From: Algoriphagus hitonicola
GTDB lineage: Bacteria; Bacteroidota; Bacteroidia; Cytophagales; Cyclobacteriaceae
DNA length: 64,000 nt
Assembly: GCF_900113375.1 (NCBI RefSeq)
Contig: NZ_FOPC01000004.1
Coordinates: 1 to 64,000, forward strand
Reading direction: 5' to 3'
The notes beneath the pieces are model-generated. The model did no database searches, was not told where the DNA came from, and saw only the letters and a list, made by a program, of their open reading frames with translations. Made by a program: the position numbers and the translations under genes. Below are positions 26,536 to 36,100 of this stretch, piece by piece; the first letter of the stretch is position 1, and the number at the start of each line of letters is the position of its first letter.

Positions 26536-27225
26536 ATGCTCAAAAAGACAGAAGGAATAGTGGTCAACAGCATCCGCTACAAGGAGAGTAGCGTGATTGT
26601 TAAGATTTTTACCCGTGAGATCGGTCTAAAATCCTATGTGGTCAATGGTATCAGAACCCAAGGAAGCAAATCTAAAACCGCACTTTTTCAACCGATGACG
26701 GTGTTGGATTTGGTCGTATACGACAGGGAAAATCAAGGATTACATCGACTTTCGGAATTTAAGCTTTCCCGACCGTTTCAGCATATTCCCTTTGATTTTG
26801 AGCGGACCGGCTTGGCTTTATTTATGTCTGAAGTGATCAATCGGTCCATTTATGAAAATTACCAAAATGAAGAGCTGTTTGATTTTTTAAAAAGAAGCCT
26901 TTTTCATTTGGATCAAAAAGAGAAAAATATCCGTCATTTTCCCCATGTCTTCTTAATCGAGCAAGCTAAATATTTGGGATTTGGGGCGGATGATCCTCAA
27001 GAATATATCGATGAAAGCAAGAGACTGGCTTTTACGAAAGATGAATATAGCAAAGCATTCGAATACTTACGGCAGTTGATGTCCGATTCGTTTGACTGTC
27101 AATATAAGCCCGGATTGCAGATCCGGAGAAAGCTGCTGGATTATTTGTTGGAGTTTTATAATGAGCAACTTGGGAGCAATCAGGTATGGAAATCCATGAC
27201 AATTTTGAGACAACTGATGATATGA
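26536..27225 (+). CDS. recO: DNA repair protein RecO
   Basis: RecO works with RecR (and RecF) to load RecA at gaps and anneals SSB-coated strands. The N-terminal OB fold begins KKTEGIVVNSIRYKESSVIV and continues with FTREIGLKSYVVNGIR. The helical C-terminal domain follows. The zinc-binding cysteines found in many RecO proteins are absent here, as is usual in Bacteroidota. The gene lies 48 nt after tdk. Confidence 0.92.
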   Translation: MLKKTEGIVVNSIRYKESSVIVKIFTREIGLKSYVVNGIRTQGSKSKTALFQPMTVLDLVVYDRENQGLHRLSEFKLSRPFQHIPFDFERTGLALFMSEVINRSIYENYQNEELFDFLKRSLFHLDQKEKNIRHFPHVFLIEQAKYLGFGADDPQEYIDESKRLAFTKDEYSKAFEYLRQLMSDSFDCQYKPGLQIRRKLLDYLLEFYNEQLGSNQVWKSMTILRQLMI

Positions 27226-27432
27226 TTTGAGTCCTTTTAAAAATAATCAGATTTTGGGTACAAAATTTGCGAAATACATTGGGAAGAACTAATATTGTAC
27301 CATCACCGTGAATGTACAAGTCAGCCCACTTTGACTTGAGTTTTTCCTGCAGACCTTTTTTGCTCAGAAAAGCATCCACGATTCCAAAGACCGCATTTTA
27401 CCTCAAAACATTATTTATTACACACCCTCTTT

Positions 27433-29187
27433 ATGTACAACATAGAAGAACTCAGAATCAGGCTATTATCTGAACTGAAGGAAATCGCCGAAGAGCTGGG
27501 CGTAAAAAACTTCAAAACGCTAAAAAAAGACGAATTAGTCTACGCTATTTTGGATCAGCAGGCCATCACACCAGAGCAGGCACTTCCTAAGAAAAAACCT
27601 TCAGCCACAGAGACACAACCAGCTGAAGAGGCGCCAAAACCCGCCGAAAAACCGGAACCCAAACCTATACAAAAGGAAGAGCCGGAATTCAAATCAAAAT
27701 TCAGAAGGCAAAATGTCACTGAAATCACCGAAGAAGCAAAATCTCCCAAACCAGAAGCTCCGGTAGAAAGACCTAAAGTCGAGCATAAGTCAAAAAAAGA
27801 AGAGCCTGCTCCAAAAAAGGAAGAACCTCAAAAAGAGCCAAAAGCTCAAGAAGAAAACAAAACTTTTAGACCTCGGAAGAAAATTTTTGAGGAAGTAAAT
27901 GTCCCCGAAGAAACTCAGGCGGACGTTTCAGAAGAAAAGCCCGCGAAGCCAGAGCCGGAGATCGAATTACCCAAGCGTAAAAATTTCAAATCACAGGATG
28001 AAATGCTTGTTCCTGCGGCTGAGACTGTTCCATCCCATCGTTCAAAGAAACCTTACGTCAGCCCTCGGGAATTTGACGGAATCATTGAAAATGAAGGTGT
28101 ACTCGAAATCATGCAGGAAGGATATGGATTCCTTCGTTCATTGGATTACAATTACTTGGCTTCCCCAGATGATATTTATGTGTCACCGAGTCAAATCAAA
28201 CTTTTCGGTTTGAAAACGGGGGATCATATTAAGGGGTCCATTCGGCCTCCTAAAGAAGGAGAGAAATACTTCGCTCTTTTGAAAATCGGAACCGTCAACG
28301 GCAAAACCACAGATGAAATCAGAGATCGGGTACCATTCGAATACTTGACGCCACTCTTCCCTGAGGAAAGATTAAATCTTTCTACTCGTCCGGATGGATA
28401 TTCTACCCGAATTTTGGACTTGTTTGCTCCGATAGGAAAAGGACAGCGAGGAATGATCGTTGCCCAACCAAAAACAGGTAAGACGGTACTCCTCCAGCAA
28501 ATCGCCAACGCCATTACCAGAAACCATCCTGAAGTTCACTTGATGATCTTGCTGATCGATGAGCGACCCGAAGAAGTAACAGATATGGCGAGGTCAGTTA
28601 ATGCCGAAGTGATTTCATCCACCTTTGACGAGACTGCCGATAGACATGTAAAAGTGTCCAATATCGTGTTGGAAAAAGCAAAGCGAATGGTGGAAGTCGG
28701 TCATGATGTGGTGATCCTTTTGGACTCCATCACCCGACTAGCCCGAGCCCATAATACTGTGGTACCTAGCTCCGGAAAAATCCTTTCCGGTGGTGTAGAT
28801 GCCAATGCCCTGCACAAACCTAAGCGATTCTTTGGAGCAGCCCGAAATGTAGAAAATGGGGGTTCTTTGACTATCATCGCTACTGCTTTGGTAGAGACGG
28901 GATCTAAAATGGATGAGGTGATCTTTGAGGAATTCAAAGGAACTGGCAACATGGAACTCGCGCTAGACCGTAAGTTGGCCAATAGAAGAATTTATCCTGC
29001 TATTGATGTATTGGGTTCTGGGACCCGACGAGAAGATCTACTTATGGACAAAGAAGAAATGCAGCGCGTCTGGATTTTGAGAAAACTCATGAGCGATATG
29101 AATTCGCAAGAATCCATGGAATTCCTTCTCAATAGAATGAAAGGAACCCGAGACAATGCTGAGTTTTTGATCAGCATGAACGGATAA
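27433..29187 (+). CDS. rho: transcription termination factor Rho with disordered N-terminal insertion
   Basis: Rho is the hexameric RNA helicase that ends transcription. The 584 residues include a short N-terminal Rho domain ([20 protein letters not shown]), then a 150-residue low-complexity insert rich in K, E and P (about 50-205). The RNA-binding cold-shock-like domain follows ([16 protein letters not shown]), then the ATPase with [11 protein letters not shown] (near 348-358), [13 protein letters not shown] and [15 protein letters not shown]. coli Rho (419 residues) lacks the insert. A comparable insert in Bacteroides Rho has been reported to affect its behaviour through phase separation. 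An intrinsic terminator follows. Confidence 0.97.
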   Translation: MYNIEELRIRLLSELKEIAEELGVKNFKTLKKDELVYAILDQQAITPEQALPKKKPSATETQPAEEAPKPAEKPEPKPIQKEEPEFKSKFRRQNVTEITEEAKSPKPEAPVERPKVEHKSKKEEPAPKKEEPQKEPKAQEENKTFRPRKKIFEEVNVPEETQADVSEEKPAKPEPEIELPKRKNFKSQDEMLVPAAETVPSHRSKKPYVSPREFDGIIENEGVLEIMQEGYGFLRSLDYNYLASPDDIYVSPSQIKLFGLKTGDHIKGSIRPPKEGEKYFALLKIGTVNGKTTDEIRDRVPFEYLTPLFPEERLNLSTRPDGYSTRILDLFAPIGKGQRGMIVAQPKTGKTVLLQQIANAITRNHPEVHLMILLIDERPEEVTDMARSVNAEVISSTFDETADRHVKVSNIVLEKAKRMVEVGHDVVILLDSITRLARAHNTVVPSSGKILSGGVDANALHKPKRFFGAARNVENGGSLTIIATALVETGSKMDEVIFEEFKGTGNMELALDRKLANRRIYPAIDVLGSGTRREDLLMDKEEMQRVWILRKLMSDMNSQESMEFLLNRMKGTRDNAEFLISMNG

Positions 29188-29209
29188 AGTCAAATCATCT
29201 TAAATATCA

Positions 29210-29244
29210 AGTCCCCGGTTCTAAATGATCGGGGACTTTTTTTT
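29210..29244 (+). terminator. intrinsic terminator of rho
   Basis: AGTCCCCG (29210-29217), 12-nt loop, CGGGGACT (29230-29237), then a run of Ts. It lies 22 nt after the rho stop codon. Confidence 0.9.
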
Positions 29245-29376
29245 AGCTGAAAAATCAATTCAAGAGCAATTTTCTGCTTTTTTATTATCTTTTTTTGCAG
29301 TTCATAAGCATTTTTCAACATTTTGGTAATGAATTTGTTAAAGCTAAGATATTGATCACCCAATCAATCACCACCC

Positions 29377-30678
29377 TTGACAAAATATATACTGAACAAA
29401 GGCATTTTGCTGAGCCTTTTGGCTTGGTTGTGCATTGAGATACCGCTTCTGGCACAATGTGCCGAATGCGGAAGTCCACGTACGTATACTTCAAACGCGA
29501 CCTCTTTAAACGATAGAACTAATGGAGGATTAAATGCATCTCGCTGGACAGGCTCCGGTAATTTTTCCGCTGGTCAAATCGCCAAGTTTTCTGCTGAGGA
29601 TGAAAGTTACACCTGGACGGCTTCAGATTTTAATTTAGGAGGCATCATCCTATCAAATGGCGCTGATCTCACCCTTAATCGTGGTAACAATGGAAATGAA
29701 CCCGGATTTACCATTAGTGATGGATGTATTGTCGTTGGGTCTGGATCAGTTTTACGAATAGTGTACATCACTGAGCTTTCAAATCTCCGAATTTGTGTAG
29801 AAGATGGCGGCTCTATTATTTTTGATCAACGGAATATCAATGGCAATGTAGAACGAAATGATTTCACGTTTGGCAATGTCATCATTGATTTACAGGGTCC
29901 CAATGCAGAATTAGAATTTGGAGACGCAGATATTATCATAGAATCGGGTGGACTAGTAATCGATGGATGGACTGGCGACGAAAGTGAGCTTTGCGAAAAT
30001 AGTGACCCGCCTATCCCGGGTAGCTCAGGAAATATTTCTTGGACTAGCGAAATCCAACTTCTATCCCTGTGCGAGATCTTGAATGGTCGGGTTTTACCCA
30101 TAGAGTTAGCTTATTTTCAATCCAAATTTCAAGATGAAAATAGATCTGTTTTACTCGAATGGGCCACTCTTACTGAAAAAGATACCGAATCGTTTGAGAT
30201 AGAACGATCAGTAGACGGGGTGGAACGATGGGAAAAGATCAAAGAAATCAATGCCAATGGAAACTCAGAAGGTTTTCAGGCCTATAATTTTTCAGATCAA
30301 TATCTTCCCCTTAGTGGGTCCAATGTTTACTATAGAATACGAATCATTGCCAGAAATGGTGTTCACTACATTTCTCAGCTTACAAGAGTGCCTCTTCCCT
30401 CACTCGTACAAACGGGAAAGCTTTGGCATATCTATCCCAATCCAAGTTTTGGAGGAGATCTAAGAATACAGCCCCATGATTCTGATTTTTCCGACTTTGA
30501 GGAAGTTCGGGTTCGGATTTTTGGAAAGTACTCCCAAAACCAAATCTTGACAGCACAAAGTCTAGAGGAATTAAATACCAAATTATCTTTGGAAATACAA
30601 GAATATTCACCAGGCATTATACTCTTAGAAATACAGTCAAAAAGAGGTGTGGAAGTAATCAAATTGATTCGAAAATAA
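29377..30678 (+). CDS. secreted protein with T9SS type A C-terminal sorting domain
   Basis: The 433-residue protein has a signal peptide (about 1-27, LLSLLAWLCIEIPLLAQ), a beta-rich N-terminal domain with Cys pairs (CAECGSP) and a repeated 'asymmetric' strand pattern, then the common Bacteroidota module LPIELAYFQSKF...LLEWATLTEKDTESFEIERS. It ends with a C-terminal sorting domain containing IYPNPSFGGDL and finishing EVIKLIRK. Export through the Sec and type IX systems to the surface or medium is inferred. The start is TTG: the in-frame ATG upstream is cut off by a stop, and no usable ATG precedes the signal peptide. It is the first of three related cargo genes. Confidence 0.85.
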   Translation: MTKYILNKGILLSLLAWLCIEIPLLAQCAECGSPRTYTSNATSLNDRTNGGLNASRWTGSGNFSAGQIAKFSAEDESYTWTASDFNLGGIILSNGADLTLNRGNNGNEPGFTISDGCIVVGSGSVLRIVYITELSNLRICVEDGGSIIFDQRNINGNVERNDFTFGNVIIDLQGPNAELEFGDADIIIESGGLVIDGWTGDESELCENSDPPIPGSSGNISWTSEIQLLSLCEILNGRVLPIELAYFQSKFQDENRSVLLEWATLTEKDTESFEIERSVDGVERWEKIKEINANGNSEGFQAYNFSDQYLPLSGSNVYYRIRIIARNGVHYISQLTRVPLPSLVQTGKLWHIYPNPSFGGDLRIQPHDSDFSDFEEVRVRIFGKYSQNQILTAQSLEELNTKLSLEIQEYSPGIILLEIQSKRGVEVIKLIRK

Positions 30679-30736
30679 GTTAAAATCTTATCCAATTCAC
30701 TCTTTCTTTATTCATTAAACACCCAATAATCTCCTT

Positions 30737-30764
30737 GAGAGCAATTCCTTGCTCTCATTTTTTT
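30737..30764 (+). terminator. intrinsic terminator of the first T9SS cargo gene
   Basis: GAGAGCAA (30737-30744), loop TTCC, TTGCTCTC (30749-30756), followed by A and a run of eight Ts. Confidence 0.9.
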
Positions 30765-30774
30765 TAAAATTTAA

Positions 30775-30805
30775 TTTGTTTTATTACCTCTTAAATGTAC
30801 ATTTG
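30775..30805 (+). promoter_or_regulatory. promoter of the glycine-rich T9SS cargo gene
   Basis: TTTG (30775-30778), a 19-nt spacer and TACATTTG (30798-30805) fit the Bacteroidota -33/-7 consensus. Transcription would start near 30812, giving a leader of about 100 nt before 30916. It lies directly after the previous gene's terminator. Confidence 0.65.
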
Positions 30806-30826
30806 AATCTATTTATATCGATCAAA

Positions 30827-30841
30827 CAAAATATTATTTGT
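30827..30841. repeat. 15-nt motif shared by two T9SS cargo upstream regions (copy 1)
   Basis: CAAAATATTATTTGT occurs here in the leader of the glycine-rich cargo gene and again, identical, at 32818-32832 upstream of the giant cargo gene. It is close to a palindrome and very AT-rich, so chance is possible. Confidence 0.35.
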
Positions 30842-30915
30842 ATAAATAAAGAATATTGGATTTCAGATACATAAAAAAGTAACTCAGAGAATCTCCAGAA
30901 ATCACCTCACAAGAA

Positions 30916-32340
30916 ATGGTACAAATGAATCCAAATACAAGCTTAAAGGCGAGAGTCTTTCGCAAACCGGATTTACAAATTTTATTTTGTATAGTATTGT
31001 TTCATATACATTTTTTTGCTTTTGATCAAATTGCTCTCGGGCAAACAACCGAGCGCTTTACCAGTCCAGGAAACTTTACCTTCACGGTTCCCAACTACTC
31101 AGGATCTGACTTAAAGCCTGGAGACGAAGTGCTTGTTGATCTGGAAGTGATTATTGTAGGCGCAGGTGGTGGTGGTGGCAAAGGAAATGGCGCAGGCGGA
31201 GGCGGCGGAGGTCAAGTTCGGACGATAACAATTGAAGCCCTGGAGGGGGCAGTATTGACAGGTTCTATCGGCGAGGGAGGAACCGGACGCTCAGGTCCAA
31301 ACGGTGCAGGGGCAAATGGACAACCCACTATATTTAATGGCATATCAAGCAGTGGTGGAATAGGAGGTAGTGGCGGGAATGCAGGAGGGGGTGGAAATTC
31401 TGGATCCGGTACCTCCCGTGGAAATGGAAATAGAAACGGTTCTAGATATGCAGGAGGAGGAGGAGGAGGAGCCTCTGGAAACGGAAATAACGGAACTACA
31501 AGCTTCCCGCCTCCTTCTGCAAGAGGAGGAAATGGAGGAGCAGGAATAAATGGATACGGAGGCGGCGGCGGAGGGGCTGCTAATGGAGGAGCTGGTTCAA
31601 ATAATGTCGTCGGTCAAGGCGTAGATGGAGGAAGCAACGGTAGCACTGGAAATGCCTCAGGTGCATCTAATGGCGGCGGCGGCGGCGGTGGAAGATTAAG
31701 TGGCGGAAACGGTGGAAATGGAGTCGTGGAAATCAATATTTCATTTAGAATCCTTCCGGTACAATACCTCTATTTCGAAGCAAATTTTAATAGCGCGGAA
31801 AGAATTGGCAAATTAGACTGGGCTACGGCAAAAGAATGGGAAAACTCTCACTTCGAAATCGAAAGGGCTCAAAATGGAATAGATCAATGGAAAAAAATTG
31901 GTGAAGTTCGGGCGGTGGGCTATTCTGATCAACCGGAAAAATACTCTTTTAAAGATGATAAAATCCCTTTGTCGGGAGGATCCTTATTCTATAGAATTAA
32001 ACAGATTGATTTAAATGCCAAGTCAACTAATCTAAGCGAAGTTGTGGGTTTATATGTTCCTTCGGTTCGCCAGACAAATGGCAACTGGAGAGTTTATCCC
32101 AATCCCGCAACAGTGGATAATATCAATATTGATCATCTTAATGCTGAAAGCCATAATGGAAAGCCTATTACGTTTAGGCTGGTCGGAAACTCGATAAACA
32201 CGCCTTACAAAACGGTGGAAGACATTGAATCTTTAAATACCGAACTTCGGGAATCTATTTCAACTATCAGGAAGGGATTTTTGGTGATAGAAATTCAATG
32301 GAACAATACAGTGGAAATTCTAAAAGTAATTTTTGAATAG
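30916..32340 (+). CDS. glycine-rich secreted protein with T9SS C-terminal sorting domain
   Basis: The 474-residue protein has a signal segment (about 18-42), a leading strand region FTSPGNFTFTVPNYSG, then a glycine-rich domain (about 75-275) made of GGGG and GNGG runs, typical of the Gly-rich domains of adhesins and tail fibres. The C-terminal third, VQYLYFEANFNSAERIGKLD, with WATAKEWENSHFEIERA, is a close paralogue of the same region in the giant protein downstream. A sorting domain follows (VYPNPATVDN to LKVIFE). An internal Met at codon 4 is an alternative start. It is probably displayed on the surface or secreted by the type IX system; its ligand is unknown. Confidence 0.85.
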   Translation: MVQMNPNTSLKARVFRKPDLQILFCIVLFHIHFFAFDQIALGQTTERFTSPGNFTFTVPNYSGSDLKPGDEVLVDLEVIIVGAGGGGGKGNGAGGGGGGQVRTITIEALEGAVLTGSIGEGGTGRSGPNGAGANGQPTIFNGISSSGGIGGSGGNAGGGGNSGSGTSRGNGNRNGSRYAGGGGGGASGNGNNGTTSFPPPSARGGNGGAGINGYGGGGGGAANGGAGSNNVVGQGVDGGSNGSTGNASGASNGGGGGGGRLSGGNGGNGVVEINISFRILPVQYLYFEANFNSAERIGKLDWATAKEWENSHFEIERAQNGIDQWKKIGEVRAVGYSDQPEKYSFKDDKIPLSGGSLFYRIKQIDLNAKSTNLSEVVGLYVPSVRQTNGNWRVYPNPATVDNINIDHLNAESHNGKPITFRLVGNSINTPYKTVEDIESLNTELRESISTIRKGFLVIEIQWNNTVEILKVIFE

Positions 32341-33145
32341 TCTTCTTTAACCTGAAATAACTAAGCCCAAATTCTTTCTGAATCAGACAGAAGGCTTCGA
32401 GAGATTCAAGACTAATTAATTATAAGTAGATCAAATACACTTATAAACTGTTTCTGCTATCACTTATTCGGGCTTTTTCAAGAAAGCTACTGTGAGGATT
32501 TTAACCTTTAAAAATAGCCAGTAAAATCAACATCCGAATTATTCCATAATTCGTAATTCCTGTTTGTTAAAGAAAACTTTGCCATATAGGACAATTACAA
32601 ATCTTTAGAGGATTAAAAATTTTGCCAGCCGATAAAAAAACAAAGCATAGTCAGAAAGAAACAATAATGCATCGATAGGATAAAAAGTTAGCCAATCAAA
32701 AACGAAGTGGAGAATTCACAAAATCCATAATGACTCAGATATGGGTGTCCATTTTAAAAATTTTATTTGTTTATAAAGTTCAATGATTTAAATTGTAAGC
32801 CCTTTAGTCATTAATGGCAAAATATTATTTGTTTAGACAAGATTAAAATGTAATTCAAATATAAAAAAAGGTTAGAAATAGATTTAAGATAAATTATCCT
32901 TGAATCTATATTGACTATAATCAAAGAAAAGAGCATCAAAATATAGAAGAAAGCCCAATCACGGATCGTGTCAAAACATGATTTAAAGAGTTTAGTTGAT
33001 TCCCTTTAGAAAAGCATGGATCTTAGCTCTTGATTTTAAAACGATTACATGCAAATTTTTGGGTAAAAATTAGGAAATTGAAATGCAAATCTTTAAATTT
33101 GAAATACGTTTTTTAGGGTTTGAAAAACATTTATAGACTAACTGG
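32341..33145. other. 800-bp AT-rich intergenic region with one strong hairpin
   Basis: No convincing gene is present. At 32363-32397 AAGCC...GGCTT encloses TTCTTTCTG/CAGACAGAA (one mismatch), a long hairpin just after the glycine-rich cargo gene. No T-run follows, so it may act as an mRNA 3'-end stabiliser rather than a classic terminator. The second copy of the 15-nt motif CAAAATATTATTTGT is at 32818-32832, and TAAATTTG at 33094-33101 is a possible -7 box for the giant gene. The rest shows nothing I can name. Confidence 0.5.
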
Positions 33146-36100
33146 ATGAAAAAACATTTACCAGTTTTACTCCTATCCATTTTTCTGATATTTATCAGCT
33201 GGGAGACTTTTGCCCAAACCCAGACGATTATCAATACTACAGCTGGAGGAGGGGAAACTTTTGTAGTCCCTCCCGGCGTGACCTCAATTACTGTGGAAGT
33301 ATGGGGAGCTGGTGGCAGAGGAGGTTCAAGATCAGGATCTAATGGAGTTACTGGTGGCGGTGGCGGTGGGGCTTACTCTAAAAGTGTGCTATCTGTTACA
33401 GCAGGACAAACTATCAGCTATTATGTGGGTTTTGGATCAAAAACCGCTGACCCCGGAGAAGATTCTTGGTTTTTAGATAATACCACAGTAATGGCCAAAG
33501 GAGGAAATTCTGTCGGCACTAATGTGCTCACAGGTGCTACAGGAGGTTCTAGTGCTTCTAGTTTTGGAGATGAATCCTTTAGTGGAGGAAATGGTGGTGA
33601 TGGTTCAGGAAATAATGCGGGTGGAGGAGGCTCGTCTGCGGGAATAAATGCTAACGGAAACAACACAGCGAACTCCACAGGAGCAACAGCTCCTGCCGGT
33701 GGGGGAGATGGTGGAGACGGCAGGACAGGTAGTCAGGGTCGTGGAGAAGATGGTTTATCTCCTGGAGGAGGGGGCGGTGGTTCGCGGCGAAATAATGCCT
33801 CAGGAACGGAACAAGTTGGCGGATATGGTGCAGACGGTCAGATCCGGATTTCCTATATCGCATTGACTTCATATACCAGTTCTGATGATCAATACGTTTG
33901 TGAAGATGACCCGATTAACGAAATCACTTATTCATTACCTCCTAATTCTACTGTAGAAATTATAGATCTACCGCCTGGATTAACTTCTAATTACAATAGC
34001 ACAGCAGGTACTATTTCTATCACAGGAATTCCAACAGCAGATGGAACTTACACCATCAATGCCACTCCTGATTACAATTCATTTATAACGCTTACTCAAA
34101 GTGGGTCTGTTACGATCATTCCTAAACCGGATGTGACAGACATAGCAGAAACTGTTTGCAGCGGGGAACCCTTCACTGTTATTCCTGTGGATGGAACAAA
34201 TGGTTTTATTCCTGATGTAACCACGTATTCCTGGGACGCTCCATCGATGCCCAGTGGACTGACCGGAGGTGCTGCAGGAAGTGGGGATGAAATTTCCGGG
34301 ACTTTAACCAACACGACCAACTCGGCACTTGATGCAATCTATACCGTCACACCTACTCATAATGGATGTGATGGTGATCCTTTTGAGGTTGCTGTAACTG
34401 TCGATCCCGTTGCAACCATTGACGATCAAACGGTAGAAGTTTGTACCGGAGATGATTTTTCTTTCACACCGACTGACGGGACCGATGGAGTTGTACCGGC
34501 GGGAACTACCTATACTTGGGAGTCCCCTTCAGTGACAGGGGGCCTCACAGGGGGAGACGCAGATAGTGGAAGTTCTATCTCAGCAACCCTTAACAATCCA
34601 ACCAATACCCAACAAACTGCAACTTATACTGTTACTCCAACTTCTGGAACCTGCGTTGGACCAGATTTTACAGTTACGGTGACCGTCGACCCAGGACCAA
34701 ATATTGATGATTTAACCAGTTCTATATGTAGTGAAGAAACTTTTACAGTTACTCCTGAGAACGGGACCGATGGAATTGTGCCTGCAGGAACTACTTACAC
34801 TTGGGGATCCCCTTTAGTGACTGGGGGCCTAACAGGGGGAGTTGCTGGTAGTGGAAGTAGTATCACTGGAACCCTAACCAATCCGACCAATACTAGTCAA
34901 ACGGCAACTTATACGGTGACTCCAAGTTCTGCAAGCTGTTCAGATGAGACTTTTTTACTGACAGTGACGGTTGATCCAAAACCTGATGTTTCGGATATAA
35001 ATGAAACTATTTGTAGTGGAGGTTCATTCAATCTAACACCTGTAGATGAAATTGTTCCGTCTGGCACTACTTATTCATGGAGCCCTCCCTCAATTTCAGG
35101 GGATATAACAGGTGGCGAAGCCGGAAATGGAAGCACGATTTCAGGTACGTTAACTAATAATACGAATACAGCTCAAACTGCAACCTATACCGTAACTCCA
35201 ATCTCAGGGGATTGTACAGGAGAGGATTTTACGGTTACTGTAACCGTTGATCCTAAGGCAACAATTGATGATCAAACGGTAGAAGTATGTACTGGAGATC
35301 CTTTTTCTTTCACCCCAGCGAATGTGACCGATGGAATCGTGCCTTCTGGAACCACCTATACTTGGGAAGCTCCCGACTTGGAAAGTGGATTGACCGGAGG
35401 AGAGGCGGACAGTGGAAATATTATCACCGGTACTCTAACTAATACAAGCAATACCTCAAAAACCGCAACCTACACTGTAACTCCAATCTCAGGATCCTGT
35501 ACAGGAGAGGAATTTACAGTTACCGTGACCATAAATCCCGGACCTAGTATTGATGATATTAACACCTCAATCTGCAGTGAAGGGACCTTTGACATCACCC
35601 CTGAAAACGGGACTGATGGAATTGTGCCGTCAGGGACTACCTACACCTGGACCTTACTATCAGCTGATGCGGGCATCTCTGGTGCAGTGGATGGAAGCGG
35701 AAACAGTATTTCAGGCACCCTAACTAATTCAACCAGTTTATCTCAGGCGGCCGTTTACGAGGTTACTCCTACCTCAGGAACCTGCTCCGATGACACCTTT
35801 TTATTAACTGTGACAGTTGATCCAAAACCCGATGTTTCGGATATGGCTGAAACTATTTGTAGTGAAGGTTCATTCGACCTAACACCTGTTGATGGAACCA
35901 ATGGAATTGTTCCGGCCGGAATTTCTTATTCATGGGAAGCTCCCTCGATTTCAGGTGAATTAACCGGAGGAGAAGCTGGAAGTGGAAATACGATTTCGGG
36001 GACATTAACTAACACCTCAAACATTGTCCAAACTGCTACTTACACAGTCACTCCAACTGTTGATGGTTGCATAGGTGAAGATTTTGTTGTCACCATAACT

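Noticed and set aside
29329-29376. ATG at 29329 as start of the first T9SS cargo gene
   Set aside because: It is in frame but followed after eight codons by TGA, so it cannot produce the protein.
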